Origin: an uncultured Eubacteriales bacterium
GTDB taxonomy: Bacteria > Bacillota > Clostridia > Oscillospirales > Acutalibacteraceae
Reading direction: 5' to 3'
Assembly (NCBI GenBank): GCA_948933715.1
Contig: CAQZPH010000003.1
Span: 1 to 62,731, forward strand
DNA length: 62,731 bases
This document shows positions 34,880-43,652 of the stretch, piece by piece (position 1 is the first letter of the stretch; every line of letters begins with the position of its first letter). The notes under the pieces are model-generated. The model was given only the letters and a program-made list of their open reading frames with translations, made no database searches and was not told the origin of the DNA. The translations under genes were made by a program, and so were the position numbers.

Positions 34880-35263
34880 TTATAAGTTTTGAGCGGGAAT
34901 ATTGCTTGTTATTGTTCTGTTTTGTGGTTCGCTGTTTTCTTCAAGAGGTATTAATTCGACTTCTTGTACGGTTCTAGTATTTGCAAAAACCTGTACATCC
35001 TTTATAATCATAGTATAATATAATGGATGTGAGACTTCGATATCGCAGATACTAAATGGAGTGACCTCTGATGGGCTTAAAGAAAGGTCTAGATCCGGAG
35101 TTTCAATTGATATAATACCTGTTTCTCCGAATTCATTAGTGGTTCTAAAGCCGAGAAGATCAGCATTTGGTGAGGTTCCGGTAGTTACACGGATAAAAGC
35201 GTTTTTAATTGGTAGTTGAGCATTAGATGTATACACTCTAACTACAACATATCCTACAGCCAA
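34880..35263 (-). CDS. Small beta-sandwich protein, probable split SleC pro-domain
   Basis: The 127-residue protein is a carboxypeptidase-regulatory-like beta domain (VVVRVYTSNAQLPIKNAFIRV, GFRTTNEFGETGIISI, CDIEVSHPLYYTMIIKDVQV), close in type to the pro-region that precedes the mature domain of clostridial SleC. It starts at TTG 35263 after AGGGAGG. As the first gene of the operon, 17 bases before the SleC-like enzyme, it may act in trans as the inhibitory or folding pro-domain. The pro-domain role is inference from similarity of layout. No Csp-type activating protease is in the window. Confidence 0.65.
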   Translation of the reverse strand: MAVGYVVVRVYTSNAQLPIKNAFIRVTTGTSPNADLLGFRTTNEFGETGIISIETPDLDLSLSPSEVTPFSICDIEVSHPLYYTMIIKDVQVFANTRTVQEVELIPLEENSEPQNRTITSNIPAQNL

Positions 35264-35360
35264 GATATAATTCCTCCCTATAAAATATAATACTTTAAAT
35301 AATATATTAAAAATTAATAATTTATGATTAAAAGAGTAAATTTTAGCATAAAAAATAATG

Positions 35361-35468
35361 AAAGGGTCCGCGTTTTATAGCGCGGACCCTTTATCATGCG
35401 AAAATTTTTATATTTAGTTTCTAAATTTTTGCATGCTTATTTTATTTACCCACATTGCCCGATGGGTA
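35361..35468. other. Three consecutive hairpins in the divergent sleC/spoIIE gap
   Basis: The 330-bp gap 35264-35593 separates divergent genes, yet contains a strong terminator-like hairpin (AAAGGGTCCGCG with complement, 35361-35392). An AT-rich imperfect hairpin (35395-35435) and a small one (TACCCA/TGGGTA, 35447-35468) follow. No gene visibly ends there. A TATAAT at about 35532 may belong to the spoIIE promoter. A small RNA or a relic of a lost gene are both possible. Confidence 0.45.
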
Positions 35469-35593
35469 TTGATATAAATGGCCAAAAAGTTTCAGCGGGT
35501 TAAGACATACTGCGACTTTTATATATTGTATAATTATTTTATTATATAAATGGTTATTTATACCAAAAAAAACTTAAGGGCAAGGTGTTCTGT

Positions 35594-37921
35594 ATGAAAA
35601 ATATGAATCTAATTACGACAACAGGACAAGCTGTAAAAACTCTAATTCCAATAGAACAAATGCGTATACTTACTTCAAGTATTATATATTGCATTTTAGG
35701 GTTGTTTATATCTAAAGGAACAGTTTTTGGAATGTGCTTGCCGTTTGGTACCGCTTTTTTATCCGCTGTTCCATACAATGATATGATGGCAACAATGGTG
35801 GGAACAGTTATTGGATACATATTACCATCAGAGATAAATATAGGCGTAAGATATATATCTACAGCAATTGCAATTTGTGCTATTAGATGGACCTTGAGTG
35901 ATTTGCCTAAAGTTAGAGAACATAAATTATATCCACCAATTTTGGCAGCGGCTACAACTATTGCAACAGGTCTTGCTATTAATCTTTCAAATATAAGCGA
36001 TATAGGTGAGATCGCTATGTACATTACAGAAGCAATATTATCAGGAGGTATGGCGTACTTTTTCCATGAGACTATAAATATTTTCTCGGTTAGGAAAACT
36101 ACTATAAGGCAGTCAGAACTTGCTTATATTTGCATGACAGTTTTTGTTGTGATTTTATCATTAGCCTCGGTGCATATAGGTCCCATTTCAATCGGCAGAG
36201 TTGTATCTGTGTTAGCTATATTATTTTGCGCTAAGTATTTAGGTGTTACAGGAGGAAGTATTTCTGGAATAGCTGCGGGTGTTATCCTTGGTTTAGCAAC
36301 CATGAATCCGTCTTATATTATGGGTGCATATTCTTTTGCAGGGCTTATATCGGGGCTTATGTCTTCATTTGGTAAAACTGTTTGTGGCATATCTTTTCTT
36401 GTTGCCACGATAATTATTTCTATGCAGACAGGTAACCCAACTGTAATTATATCAGGAGTGTATGAAGTGGTGATTGCAGGGATAATTTTCGTTTTTTTAC
36501 CCGATGATATAGGTAATAAATTTATAGGGATCTTTTGTTCTCCTGTTGATTATAATAGGCAAAAGGGTTTAAAAGAAGCTATTGTTATGAGACTCGATTT
36601 TACAGCTCGTGCGTTACTTAGTATATCTGATTCTATTAATGTAGTAGCGGAAAAATTATCAAGCATGAAAAAAGAATCAATAAACGATATTTATAAAGAG
36701 GCACAAAGTAAAGTGTGTGAAAATTGTGGACTACGTATTTTTTGTTTTAACACAAAAAAAGAAGAAACAAATACTTCCTTTGAACAAGTTACCCAAGCTC
36801 TTAAAGAGAAAGGAGAAGTAAACTTTGAAAGTTTTCCAAAAGAATTTACAAGGAGATGCTATAGAACTAATGAATTAGCAGATAATATAAATCAACAGTA
36901 TAAAGAGTTTACTGAAAAGGATATATCAGAAAAAAGAGTTGCACAGGTTCGTAATTTTGTATCGGGCCAATTTTCTGATATTGGAGTTTTACTTTCAGAT
37001 ATAGCTACAGAATTTAAAGATTATGATGTTTTTGACTTAGATTTATCGTGTAAAGTTTCATCTACGTTAAAGTGCATGGGAATAATACCAATTGATGTAA
37101 GCTGCAGACGAGATAAATTCGGAAGAATATATATGGAAATAGAAGTTTTATGCAGAGAAAAAGAAGATATAGAAAAATTGGCTTTATCAAAGGAATTGTC
37201 TAAATTATGTGCTAGAAGTTTAGATATGCCTTGCGTAACAGAAGCTACAGATAGATGTAGAATTCAAATTGCAGAAAGACCAATTTTTGATGTTCAAGTG
37301 GGGGTTGCACAGCATATTTATAAAAATGGTGCTTTATGCGGAGATAATTATAAATATTTTAATGATGGCATGGGTAGAATGATATTTATCTTAAGCGACG
37401 GTATGGGAACAGGTGGCCGGGCTGCCGTTGAAGGAGCTATGGCATGTCAGGTTATGGAAACGCTAATTAAATCGGGCATAAGCTTTAAAACAGCGGTTAG
37501 AATAACGAATTCCGCTTTGTTAATTAAATCCGAAGATGAGTTTCTGGCAACATTAGATGTCTTTTGCATAGACTTATTTAACGGCAATGCAGACATCATT
37601 AAAGCGGGTGCACCGCTTACTTTAATAAGAAAAAATGGAGAAGTTATAAAAACCGATAACCCGTCATTACCTATAGGGATTTTGCAACAGATTAATATTT
37701 CTACAGATTCAGATGTGTTATCGAAAGACGATAGGGTATTAATGTTATCTGATGGAGCGATCTCTCGGGGGGATAAATGGCTTGAAGACGAGATAAAAAA
37801 TTGGCATGATGAAGATGCTCAAAGTTTTTCTGAACATATAGTTGATAAAGCACTTAAAAATAAAGATGAAAAGTTTGATGACGATATAACTGTTTTAGCT
37901 ATAAAGGTGTTGGACTATTAA
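35594..37921 (+). CDS. spoIIE: Stage II sporulation protein E (SpoIIAA-P phosphatase)
   Basis: SpoIIE sits at the polar septum and dephosphorylates SpoIIAA to release SigF. The 775-residue protein has about ten membrane helices in the first 300 residues, a central regulatory region with Cys pairs (KVCENCGLRIFCF), and a C-terminal PP2C domain. Metal motifs seen in the PP2C domain are LSDGMGTGGRAAVEGA, MLSDGAISRG and KFDDDITVLAI. ATG 35594 is chosen because AAGGTG lies 6 bases upstream; a GTG at 35585 overlaps that site. Its substrate gene spoIIAA is at 17421. Confidence 0.96.
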   Translation: MKNMNLITTTGQAVKTLIPIEQMRILTSSIIYCILGLFISKGTVFGMCLPFGTAFLSAVPYNDMMATMVGTVIGYILPSEINIGVRYISTAIAICAIRWTLSDLPKVREHKLYPPILAAATTIATGLAINLSNISDIGEIAMYITEAILSGGMAYFFHETINIFSVRKTTIRQSELAYICMTVFVVILSLASVHIGPISIGRVVSVLAILFCAKYLGVTGGSISGIAAGVILGLATMNPSYIMGAYSFAGLISGLMSSFGKTVCGISFLVATIIISMQTGNPTVIISGVYEVVIAGIIFVFLPDDIGNKFIGIFCSPVDYNRQKGLKEAIVMRLDFTARALLSISDSINVVAEKLSSMKKESINDIYKEAQSKVCENCGLRIFCFNTKKEETNTSFEQVTQALKEKGEVNFESFPKEFTRRCYRTNELADNINQQYKEFTEKDISEKRVAQVRNFVSGQFSDIGVLLSDIATEFKDYDVFDLDLSCKVSSTLKCMGIIPIDVSCRRDKFGRIYMEIEVLCREKEDIEKLALSKELSKLCARSLDMPCVTEATDRCRIQIAERPIFDVQVGVAQHIYKNGALCGDNYKYFNDGMGRMIFILSDGMGTGGRAAVEGAMACQVMETLIKSGISFKTAVRITNSALLIKSEDEFLATLDVFCIDLFNGNADIIKAGAPLTLIRKNGEVIKTDNPSLPIGILQQINISTDSDVLSKDDRVLMLSDGAISRGDKWLEDEIKNWHDEDAQSFSEHIVDKALKNKDEKFDDDITVLAIKVLDY

Positions 37922-37923
37922 TA

Positions 37924-38193
37924 TTAATTTTTATGTGTATGATTAATTGATAAAAACAAATCGCCACCATCTTTGAGCAACAATGTTTCAATTTTAGTGC
38001 AAAAAAATTCCGAAAGTTTAATTAAAGTAAAAATGCTTGGCAAAGTTTTCCCTGTTTCATAGCAGGAATAAGTAGAACTATCTATATTTAAAAAATCAGC
38101 TATTTCATATTGCTTTAAATCAAGGCCATCTCTGATAGTTCGTATATTTTTAGCTAATTCGTGTTGAGTTTTAATATAACTATGATCATTCAT
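37924..38193 (-). CDS. Small XRE-family HTH regulator
   Basis: The 89-residue protein is a Cro/CI-type helix-turn-helix (ELAKNIRTIRDGLDLKQYEIADFLNIDSSTYSCYETGKTLPS; recognition around 33-50), with a hydrophobic C-terminal tail. It ends 3 bases from the spoIIE stop on the opposite strand. It faces away from the small HTH gene at 38317. Its target is unknown; the SinR/Xre style suggests regulation of its own promoter region between 38194 and 38316. Confidence 0.82.
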   Translation of the reverse strand: MNDHSYIKTQHELAKNIRTIRDGLDLKQYEIADFLNIDSSTYSCYETGKTLPSIFTLIKLSEFFCTKIETLLLKDGGDLFLSINHTHKN

Positions 38194-38316
38194 TTAGAAG
38201 ATACCTCTTAATTTTATATGGTGTAAGATATTATACTGCAAGATATTACCGCTGTCAATTTATATAGGTAATTTGTATCATTAAAAAGGACAAATGTTTT
38301 AAAGGAGATAATTAAT

Positions 38317-38550
38317 ATGAACGAAAAATCAGGTGGTAAAATTGTGTTCATATTAGATGAGTATCTAAAAAAGCATCCTGAGGTAAGTAAGAATAAAATT
38401 GTTTTGGGATCCAAAATGCAAAGAACACAGTTTCAGAATTACTATAAAAATAAAGTTGTAAGAGTAGACTTAGCTGTTCTAGCGCGTATGTGTGATTATT
38501 TAAAATGCGATTTACATGATATTATAAAATACATACCTTCAAAAAATTAA
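38317..38550 (+). CDS. Small HTH regulator (Cro/CI-like, HTH_26 type)
   Basis: The 77-residue protein resembles the short Cro/C1-type regulators with the ending VRVDLAVLARMCDYLKCDLHDIIKYIP, typical of HTH_26. The recognition part (LGSKMQRTQFQNYYKNKVVR) is more basic than usual. ATG 38317 follows AAAGGAGAT. It is divergent from the XRE gene at 38193, an arrangement often seen in phage-like switches, but no phage gene is nearby. Confidence 0.75.
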   Translation: MNEKSGGKIVFILDEYLKKHPEVSKNKIVLGSKMQRTQFQNYYKNKVVRVDLAVLARMCDYLKCDLHDIIKYIPSKN

Positions 38551-38584
38551 TGCTTTATATGCGCCGCAAAGCCAAGTTTAACAC

Positions 38585-38626
38585 AAAGGATGTCCTTGAC
38601 AAAATTATGCCAAGGACATCTTTTTT
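38585..38626. terminator. Bidirectional terminator between the HTH gene and tatD
   Basis: The 10-bp stem GATGTCCTTG / CAAGGACATC (38589-38598, 38611-38620) is flanked by AAA and TTTTTT, serving the plus-strand HTH gene and the minus-strand tatD. Confidence 0.85.
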
Positions 38627-38633
38627 AATTTTA

Positions 38634-39398
38634 TTATATTTTAATTTTATCAAAAAGCCGCAAGGTATTTTCTTTTACAGCTTCAAAAAGAGATTCAGGT
38701 TGAATATTACGTTCTTTTGCAATCTTTTCGGCGGTATATTTTATCATGCTTGAATCGCATCGTGTACCGCGGTAAGGAACAGGTGTCATATAAGGGCAAT
38801 CTGTTTCAAGCAAAATCCTTTCTAAAGGGACATTTTTTGCAACAAGTACAGGATTTTTTGCGTTTTTAAAAGTTACAGCGCCGCCAAGACCAATATACAT
38901 ACCGAGTTTTGTAATTTCCTCTGCCATTTCGGTGCTTCCAGAAAAACAATGAACCACCCCACGAGGTTGATATTTTTTTAAAAGTTCCAAAGTATCACCA
39001 TGAGCTTCTCTATCATGAATTATTACAGGTATGTTAAGTTCTTTAGATAGTTTTAACTGCTCCTCAAAGACTTTTTTTTGTGCTTCGCGCGAAGAAAAAT
39101 CATAGTGGTAATCAAGGCCAATCTCGCCAATGGCAACGGTTTTGTTTTCGTTTAAATAAGTAGAAAGAAGATCTAAATATTTGTGAGGAACATTAGAAGC
39201 ATCATGAGGATGAACACCAACAGCAGACCAAATTAAGGGATATTTATGAGATAATTCAACTGAAGTTTTTGAAGTTTTCATGTCGCACCCAACGTTGATT
39301 ATCCCGCAGACGTTATCGTTAAATAACCGAGTTAAAAGACTATCTCGATCCTCATCAAAAGCTTTGTCGTCATAATGCGCGTGTGAATCAAATATCAT
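38634..39398 (-). CDS. TatD-family metal-dependent deoxyribonuclease
   Basis: The 254-residue TIM-barrel hydrolase shows the metal ligands of the family in order: FDSHAHYDD (HxH), GEIGLDYHYD, IIHDREAH, HCFSG and LLETDCPYMTP. Family members have 3'-5' exonuclease activity in DNA repair or quality control. It follows metG by 28 bases on the same strand, a pairing found in many Firmicutes. The start is ATG 39398 with AGGAGGAATT upstream. Confidence 0.93.
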   Translation of the reverse strand: MIFDSHAHYDDKAFDEDRDSLLTRLFNDNVCGIINVGCDMKTSKTSVELSHKYPLIWSAVGVHPHDASNVPHKYLDLLSTYLNENKTVAIGEIGLDYHYDFSSREAQKKVFEEQLKLSKELNIPVIIHDREAHGDTLELLKKYQPRGVVHCFSGSTEMAEEITKLGMYIGLGGAVTFKNAKNPVLVAKNVPLERILLETDCPYMTPVPYRGTRCDSSMIKYTAEKIAKERNIQPESLFEAVKENTLRLFDKIKI

Positions 39399-39426
39399 GC
39401 TATAATTCCTCCTGTATGTATTACTG

Positions 39427-40998
39427 CTATTTTATGCATTCATTGAGCTCATCTAATTCTTTTTGAACATCTATTCTCGGGAAAAGCACAGCTCCTTTTT
39501 TTATTTGCGCATCACGTGGCAAAAGCCCCCATTTATTTGCACTGTCCCAAGTAACTGCATCCCTAGTAGCTCCAATCTGTTGTTGAATAACAGGAGCTGT
39601 GTTTGGCATAAACGGAGTAATTAATATAGAGATAATTCTTAAAGATTCGCACAAGTTATAAAGCACACACGCCAGTCGATTAGTTTTTTGAGGATCACGA
39701 CTCAAAGCCCAAGGCATAGTTTCATCTATGTATTTATTTGCTTTGCTAACAAGCTTAAAGACTTCAGATAATGCATTTGAAAATTGGAATTTTTCCATAT
39801 AACTTTCATATTTATCACGCAAAGAAATAGCCATAGATATTAAGTCATTATCCATATCGTCTTTTTGGAGTGTTTCTGGTAACTTTCCGTCAAAGTATTT
39901 TTCTACCATTGCACCTGTTCTTGAAACTAAGTTTCCAAGATCATTTGCAAGATCAGAATTAATACGATTAATTAATGCTTCGTTTGTAAATATACTATCA
40001 GAACCAAAAGGTATCTCGCGAAGAAGAAAATATTTTATTGCATCAACGCCATAACGATCGCATAAAATCTGAGGGTCAACAACGTTACCTTTAGATTTTG
40101 ACATTTTAGTGCCGTCCCCAAAAAGAAGCCAACCATGACCGTATATTTTATGGGGTAATGGTAAGTCTAGAGCCATAAGTATAGCAGGCCAGATAATAGC
40201 GTGGAATCTAATTATTTCTTTGCCGACAAAATGAACGTTAGCGGGCCAATATTTTTGAAAATCAGAATTATCGCAGGATCCGTATCCCAAAGCGGTAATA
40301 TAATTTGTAAGAGCATCAAGCCATACGTATACGACATGCTTTTTATCAAAGTCAACAGGAATTCCCCAACTAAAACTTGTACGGCTTACGCACAGATCGT
40401 TAAGACCACTTTTTATAAAACTGATCATTTCATTTCTGCGGCTTTCAGGTTCTAAAAATTCGGGGTTTTCAGCATATAGCTTTAAAAGATCATCAGCATA
40501 CTTTGATAGTTTAAAGAAATATGCTTCTTCTTTTGTTAATTTTACTTCTCGGCCGCAATCCGGGCATTTTCCGTCGACTAATTGTGTTTCGGTCCAAAAA
40601 GATTCACACGGAGTGCAATACCATCCTTCATAGTTCCCTTTATATATTTCACCTTTATCATAAAGATCGCGAAAGATTTTCTGCACTGCTTTTTTATGAA
40701 ATTCATCAGTAGTTCTTATATATCTGTCGTTTGAGATATCCATGATATCCCATAGCTTTCTAAAACGAGACACTAGATTATCTACATATTCTTTGGGGTT
40801 GAGGTTTTCTTTAGCTGCATTTAGTTCTATTTTTTGACCATGTTCATCAGTACCGGTCAAAAACATAACGTCGCAACCTTTTAACCTTTTGTATCTAGCC
40901 ATGGCATCGGTTGCTACGGTGCAGTAACTATGGCCAAGATGTGGGTTCCCAGAAGGGTAATATATGGGTGTTGTAATATAAAATGTTTCTTTTGGCAT
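39427..40998 (-). CDS. metG: Methionyl-tRNA synthetase
   Basis: This class I synthetase charges tRNA-Met. The 523-residue protein has the HIGH-type motif PSGNPHLGHSYC (about 14-25), a zinc knuckle with CTPCESFW and CPDCGRE (about 125-148), and the KMSKS loop GTKMSKSKGNVVDP. It ends after the anticodon-binding domain and lacks the C-terminal tRNA-binding (EMAP) extension found in longer MetG. ATG 40998 follows AAGGAGATTTTTT; longer in-frame starts run through the small gene upstream and are rejected. No T-box was seen. Confidence 0.96.
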   Translation of the reverse strand: MPKETFYITTPIYYPSGNPHLGHSYCTVATDAMARYKRLKGCDVMFLTGTDEHGQKIELNAAKENLNPKEYVDNLVSRFRKLWDIMDISNDRYIRTTDEFHKKAVQKIFRDLYDKGEIYKGNYEGWYCTPCESFWTETQLVDGKCPDCGREVKLTKEEAYFFKLSKYADDLLKLYAENPEFLEPESRRNEMISFIKSGLNDLCVSRTSFSWGIPVDFDKKHVVYVWLDALTNYITALGYGSCDNSDFQKYWPANVHFVGKEIIRFHAIIWPAILMALDLPLPHKIYGHGWLLFGDGTKMSKSKGNVVDPQILCDRYGVDAIKYFLLREIPFGSDSIFTNEALINRINSDLANDLGNLVSRTGAMVEKYFDGKLPETLQKDDMDNDLISMAISLRDKYESYMEKFQFSNALSEVFKLVSKANKYIDETMPWALSRDPQKTNRLACVLYNLCESLRIISILITPFMPNTAPVIQQQIGATRDAVTWDSANKWGLLPRDAQIKKGAVLFPRIDVQKELDELNECIK

Positions 40999-41018
40999 AA
41001 AAAATCTCCTTATTACCT

Positions 41019-41138
41019 TTAATGCAATAATACTAAAAATAGGGAACCAAATATTAAAAATGCACAAGCACCAGCAATTATTTTTACTGCAATGCTATAG
41101 GAGCTTTTAAATTCTTTATTTTTATGTGTTGTTTTCAT
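41019..41138 (-). CDS. Small single-span membrane peptide, 39 residues
   Basis: A 39-codon frame begins at ATG 41138 with AAAGGGGAA about 7 bases upstream. It has a basic N terminus (MKTTHKNKEFKSS) and one membrane helix (IAVKIIAGACAFLIFGSLFL). It stops 20 bases before metG, on the same strand, and is likely the first gene of the metG-tatD transcript. I do not recognise it. The good ribosome site, single helix with positive-inside charge, and close spacing argue for a real gene; there is no wider comparison to prove it. Confidence 0.5.
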   Translation of the reverse strand: MKTTHKNKEFKSSYSIAVKIIAGACAFLIFGSLFLVLLH

Positions 41139-41199
41139 TTTTAAATTCCCCTTTTATAAAAAAATATTATACATTAATAATTATACGATAATAAGGATG

Positions 41200-41910
41200 T
41201 TAATTCAAGGAATATATAAGGTTAGATTTACAATTTAATTTATCAGATGTTATTTTTCCGTCTGATATCCTAATAGTTCGACTAGCCAATTGCGCTATAT
41301 TATTATCATGAGTGATTAATATTATTGTTTTACCAAGATGATTTAGCTCTTTTAAAATTTTTAAGATATCATCTCCAGAAGAAGAGTCAAGGTTACCAGT
41401 CGGTTCATCAGCTAAAATGATTGATGGATTGCCGGCAATAGCTCTTGCTATGGCTACTCTTTGTTGTTGCCCTCCTGACATTTGAGCCGGATAGTGGTAT
41501 ATTCGGTTTGATAAGCCAACCCTTATTAAAGAATTATACGCAATTTTTTGTCTTTCTTTTTTTTTCATGCCGCGATATATCAGTGGCAATTCTACATTTT
41601 CTAAAGCATTTAAACCAGGAATTAAGTTAAACCCTTGAAATATAAAACCAATAGTTACACTGCGTATGAGTGACAATTTGTTATGTGGTAGGTCTATAAC
41701 GGATTCATTATTTAATAAATATTCTCCAGTACTTTGTGTATCAAGGCAACCAATTATGTTCATAAGTGTTGATTTACCCGAACCCGATTGACCTACAATT
41801 GAAACAAACTCTCCTTTTTTTATGCTCAGATTAATATCATTAAGTGCAAATACAGTGCTTTCATCAGTGTTATAAGTTTTTGTTATGTTTGATAGCTTTA
41901 TTACTTCCAT
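41200..41910 (-). CDS. ABC transporter ATP-binding protein (LolD/MacB type)
   Basis: The 236-residue ATPase has Walker A GQSGSGKST (about 40-48), the MacB-type GCLDTQSTGEY, signature SGGQQQRVAIARAIAG (about 143-158), and Walker B ILADEPTGNLDS. This class normally pairs with a FtsX/MacB-like permease for peptide or lipoprotein export. No permease gene is adjacent on either side. It therefore either serves a permease elsewhere or is a remnant of a larger operon. Confidence 0.85.
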   Translation of the reverse strand: MEVIKLSNITKTYNTDESTVFALNDINLSIKKGEFVSIVGQSGSGKSTLMNIIGCLDTQSTGEYLLNNESVIDLPHNKLSLIRSVTIGFIFQGFNLIPGLNALENVELPLIYRGMKKKERQKIAYNSLIRVGLSNRIYHYPAQMSGGQQQRVAIARAIAGNPSIILADEPTGNLDSSSGDDILKILKELNHLGKTIILITHDNNIAQLASRTIRISDGKITSDKLNCKSNLIYSLN

Positions 41911-42114
41911 TAAGATTTACACCGTCCTTGTTCTTTTTTATATTTTGTAGTGTAACCGAATTTTTAAAGGAAAATTCATATTGGCCTAAGTAGCATCCAT
42001 ATTTAACATATAAATGTTAAATTTACAGAAATTGCAGGTAATATATGCCACTAGTATTTTATACTTTTTTGTCATATAATTATCAGAAAGCTTTATTTAT
42101 ATGAGGTAATGTGT

Positions 42115-43641
42115 ATGAATAATAAATTTATGCAGTTTAAAAGCGGTACAGATATAAGAGGAATAGCAGTAGATGAAGTGGCAGGAGAAAAAATAAATCT
42201 AACAGATGAAGTTATAGAAAAGGTCGCTAAATCCTTTGCTGTTTGGTTATCAAAAGAAAAAAATAAGAGTTTTGATAAATTATCAGTATCAGTTGGTCAT
42301 GATTCAAGAATATCAGCAAGTAGGATAAAAAGTGTTATTATTGATAGCTTATCAAGCATGGGGGTAAAAGTCTTCGATTGTGGGTTATCATCCACCCCGG
42401 CTATGTTTATGACTATTATAGACTTACATTGCGATGCATCTATTGAAATAACTGCAAGTCACCATCCGTTTAATAGAAATGGTTTAAAATTTTTTACCAT
42501 AAATGGTGGTCTTGACAGCTCTGACATAGAAAAGATATTAAATTATGCAAGTTCGGGTGAAGAACCAAAAATTTTAACTACATATGATGGCAATGTTGAA
42601 AAAGTAAATTATATGAACACGTATGCACAAAGGCTTAGAAAGATAATTTGTGACGGGATAAATGCAAACGAACAAGATAAACCACTAAAAGGATTTAAAA
42701 TTATAGTAGATGCCGGTAATGGTGTAGGAGGGTTTTATGCAAACGATGTACTTTTACCTCTTGGTGCAGACATAAATGGAAGCCAATTTTTAAATCCCGA
42801 TGGCTATTTTCCAAACCATATACCAAACCCAGAAAATGAGTTAGCTATGAAGTCCATAGTTGAAGCAACAATCAAAAGCAATGCTGATTTAGGGCTTATT
42901 TTTGACACAGATGTAGATAGAGCTAGTGCTGTTGACAGCAAAGGTAATGAAATTTGTAGAAACAGTTTGATTGCATTAGCATCTAAAATAGCTCTTAGAG
43001 GGAATGATGGAGGCACTATAGTTACAGATTCTATCACTTCTGACGGACTACGGGATTATATTGAAAACGAATTACATGGGATTCATAATAGGTTTAAAAG
43101 AGGATATAAAAATGTTATAAATGAAGCAAAAAGATTGAATGCAAAAGGAATAAATTGTCCGCTTGCAATTGAAACCTCAGGCCACGCTGCAATGCGTGAG
43201 AATTATTTTCTCGATGACGGAGCATATCTTGTTACTAAAATTATAATAGAAATGGTTAACTTAAAAAAAGAAGGAAAAGAACTTGAGGATATCTTAACAA
43301 AATTAAAAAAGCCGAAAGAAAGCGTAGAGTTTAGATTAGGAATAAATTGTGATGATTTTAAACAATATGGGCAACAGATAATAGATGAATTATATAATTA
43401 TTCAATAAATAATAAAGACTGGTACGTTGCTTCCGACAGTAAAGAAGGAATAAGAGTTTCGTTTGGTAAAGATGAAGGCGATGGTTGGTTTTTGCTAAGA
43501 ATCAGTGTACATGATCCGGTTATGCCACTTAATATAGAGAGTAATAAAGATGGCGGTATAAATATTATTCTAGATAAATTTATGAAATTTATTTGCAATT
43601 ATGAAAAACTAGACTTAACGCAACTTAAAAAGTATGTTTAA
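42115..43641 (+). CDS. Alpha-D-phosphohexomutase (phosphomannomutase/phosphoglucomutase)
   Basis: The 508-residue enzyme interconverts hexose 1- and 6-phosphates. It shows the active-site serine loop EITASHHPFNRNGLKFF (usually TASHNP, so Asn is replaced by His here), the metal loop DTDVDRASAV (DxDxDR), the sugar-binding ETSGHAAM and a final phosphate-binding domain. It is longer than common GlmM or PMM proteins. ATG 42115 is preferred over ATG 42109, which is too close to the GAGGT site. The sugar specificity (Man, Glc or GlcNAc) cannot be told from sequence. It is followed after 11 bases by a secreted hydrolase gene. Confidence 0.9.
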   Translation: MNNKFMQFKSGTDIRGIAVDEVAGEKINLTDEVIEKVAKSFAVWLSKEKNKSFDKLSVSVGHDSRISASRIKSVIIDSLSSMGVKVFDCGLSSTPAMFMTIIDLHCDASIEITASHHPFNRNGLKFFTINGGLDSSDIEKILNYASSGEEPKILTTYDGNVEKVNYMNTYAQRLRKIICDGINANEQDKPLKGFKIIVDAGNGVGGFYANDVLLPLGADINGSQFLNPDGYFPNHIPNPENELAMKSIVEATIKSNADLGLIFDTDVDRASAVDSKGNEICRNSLIALASKIALRGNDGGTIVTDSITSDGLRDYIENELHGIHNRFKRGYKNVINEAKRLNAKGINCPLAIETSGHAAMRENYFLDDGAYLVTKIIIEMVNLKKEGKELEDILTKLKKPKESVEFRLGINCDDFKQYGQQIIDELYNYSINNKDWYVASDSKEGIRVSFGKDEGDGWFLLRISVHDPVMPLNIESNKDGGINIILDKFMKFICNYEKLDLTQLKKYV

Positions 43642-43652
43642 GGAGAGTTAGT

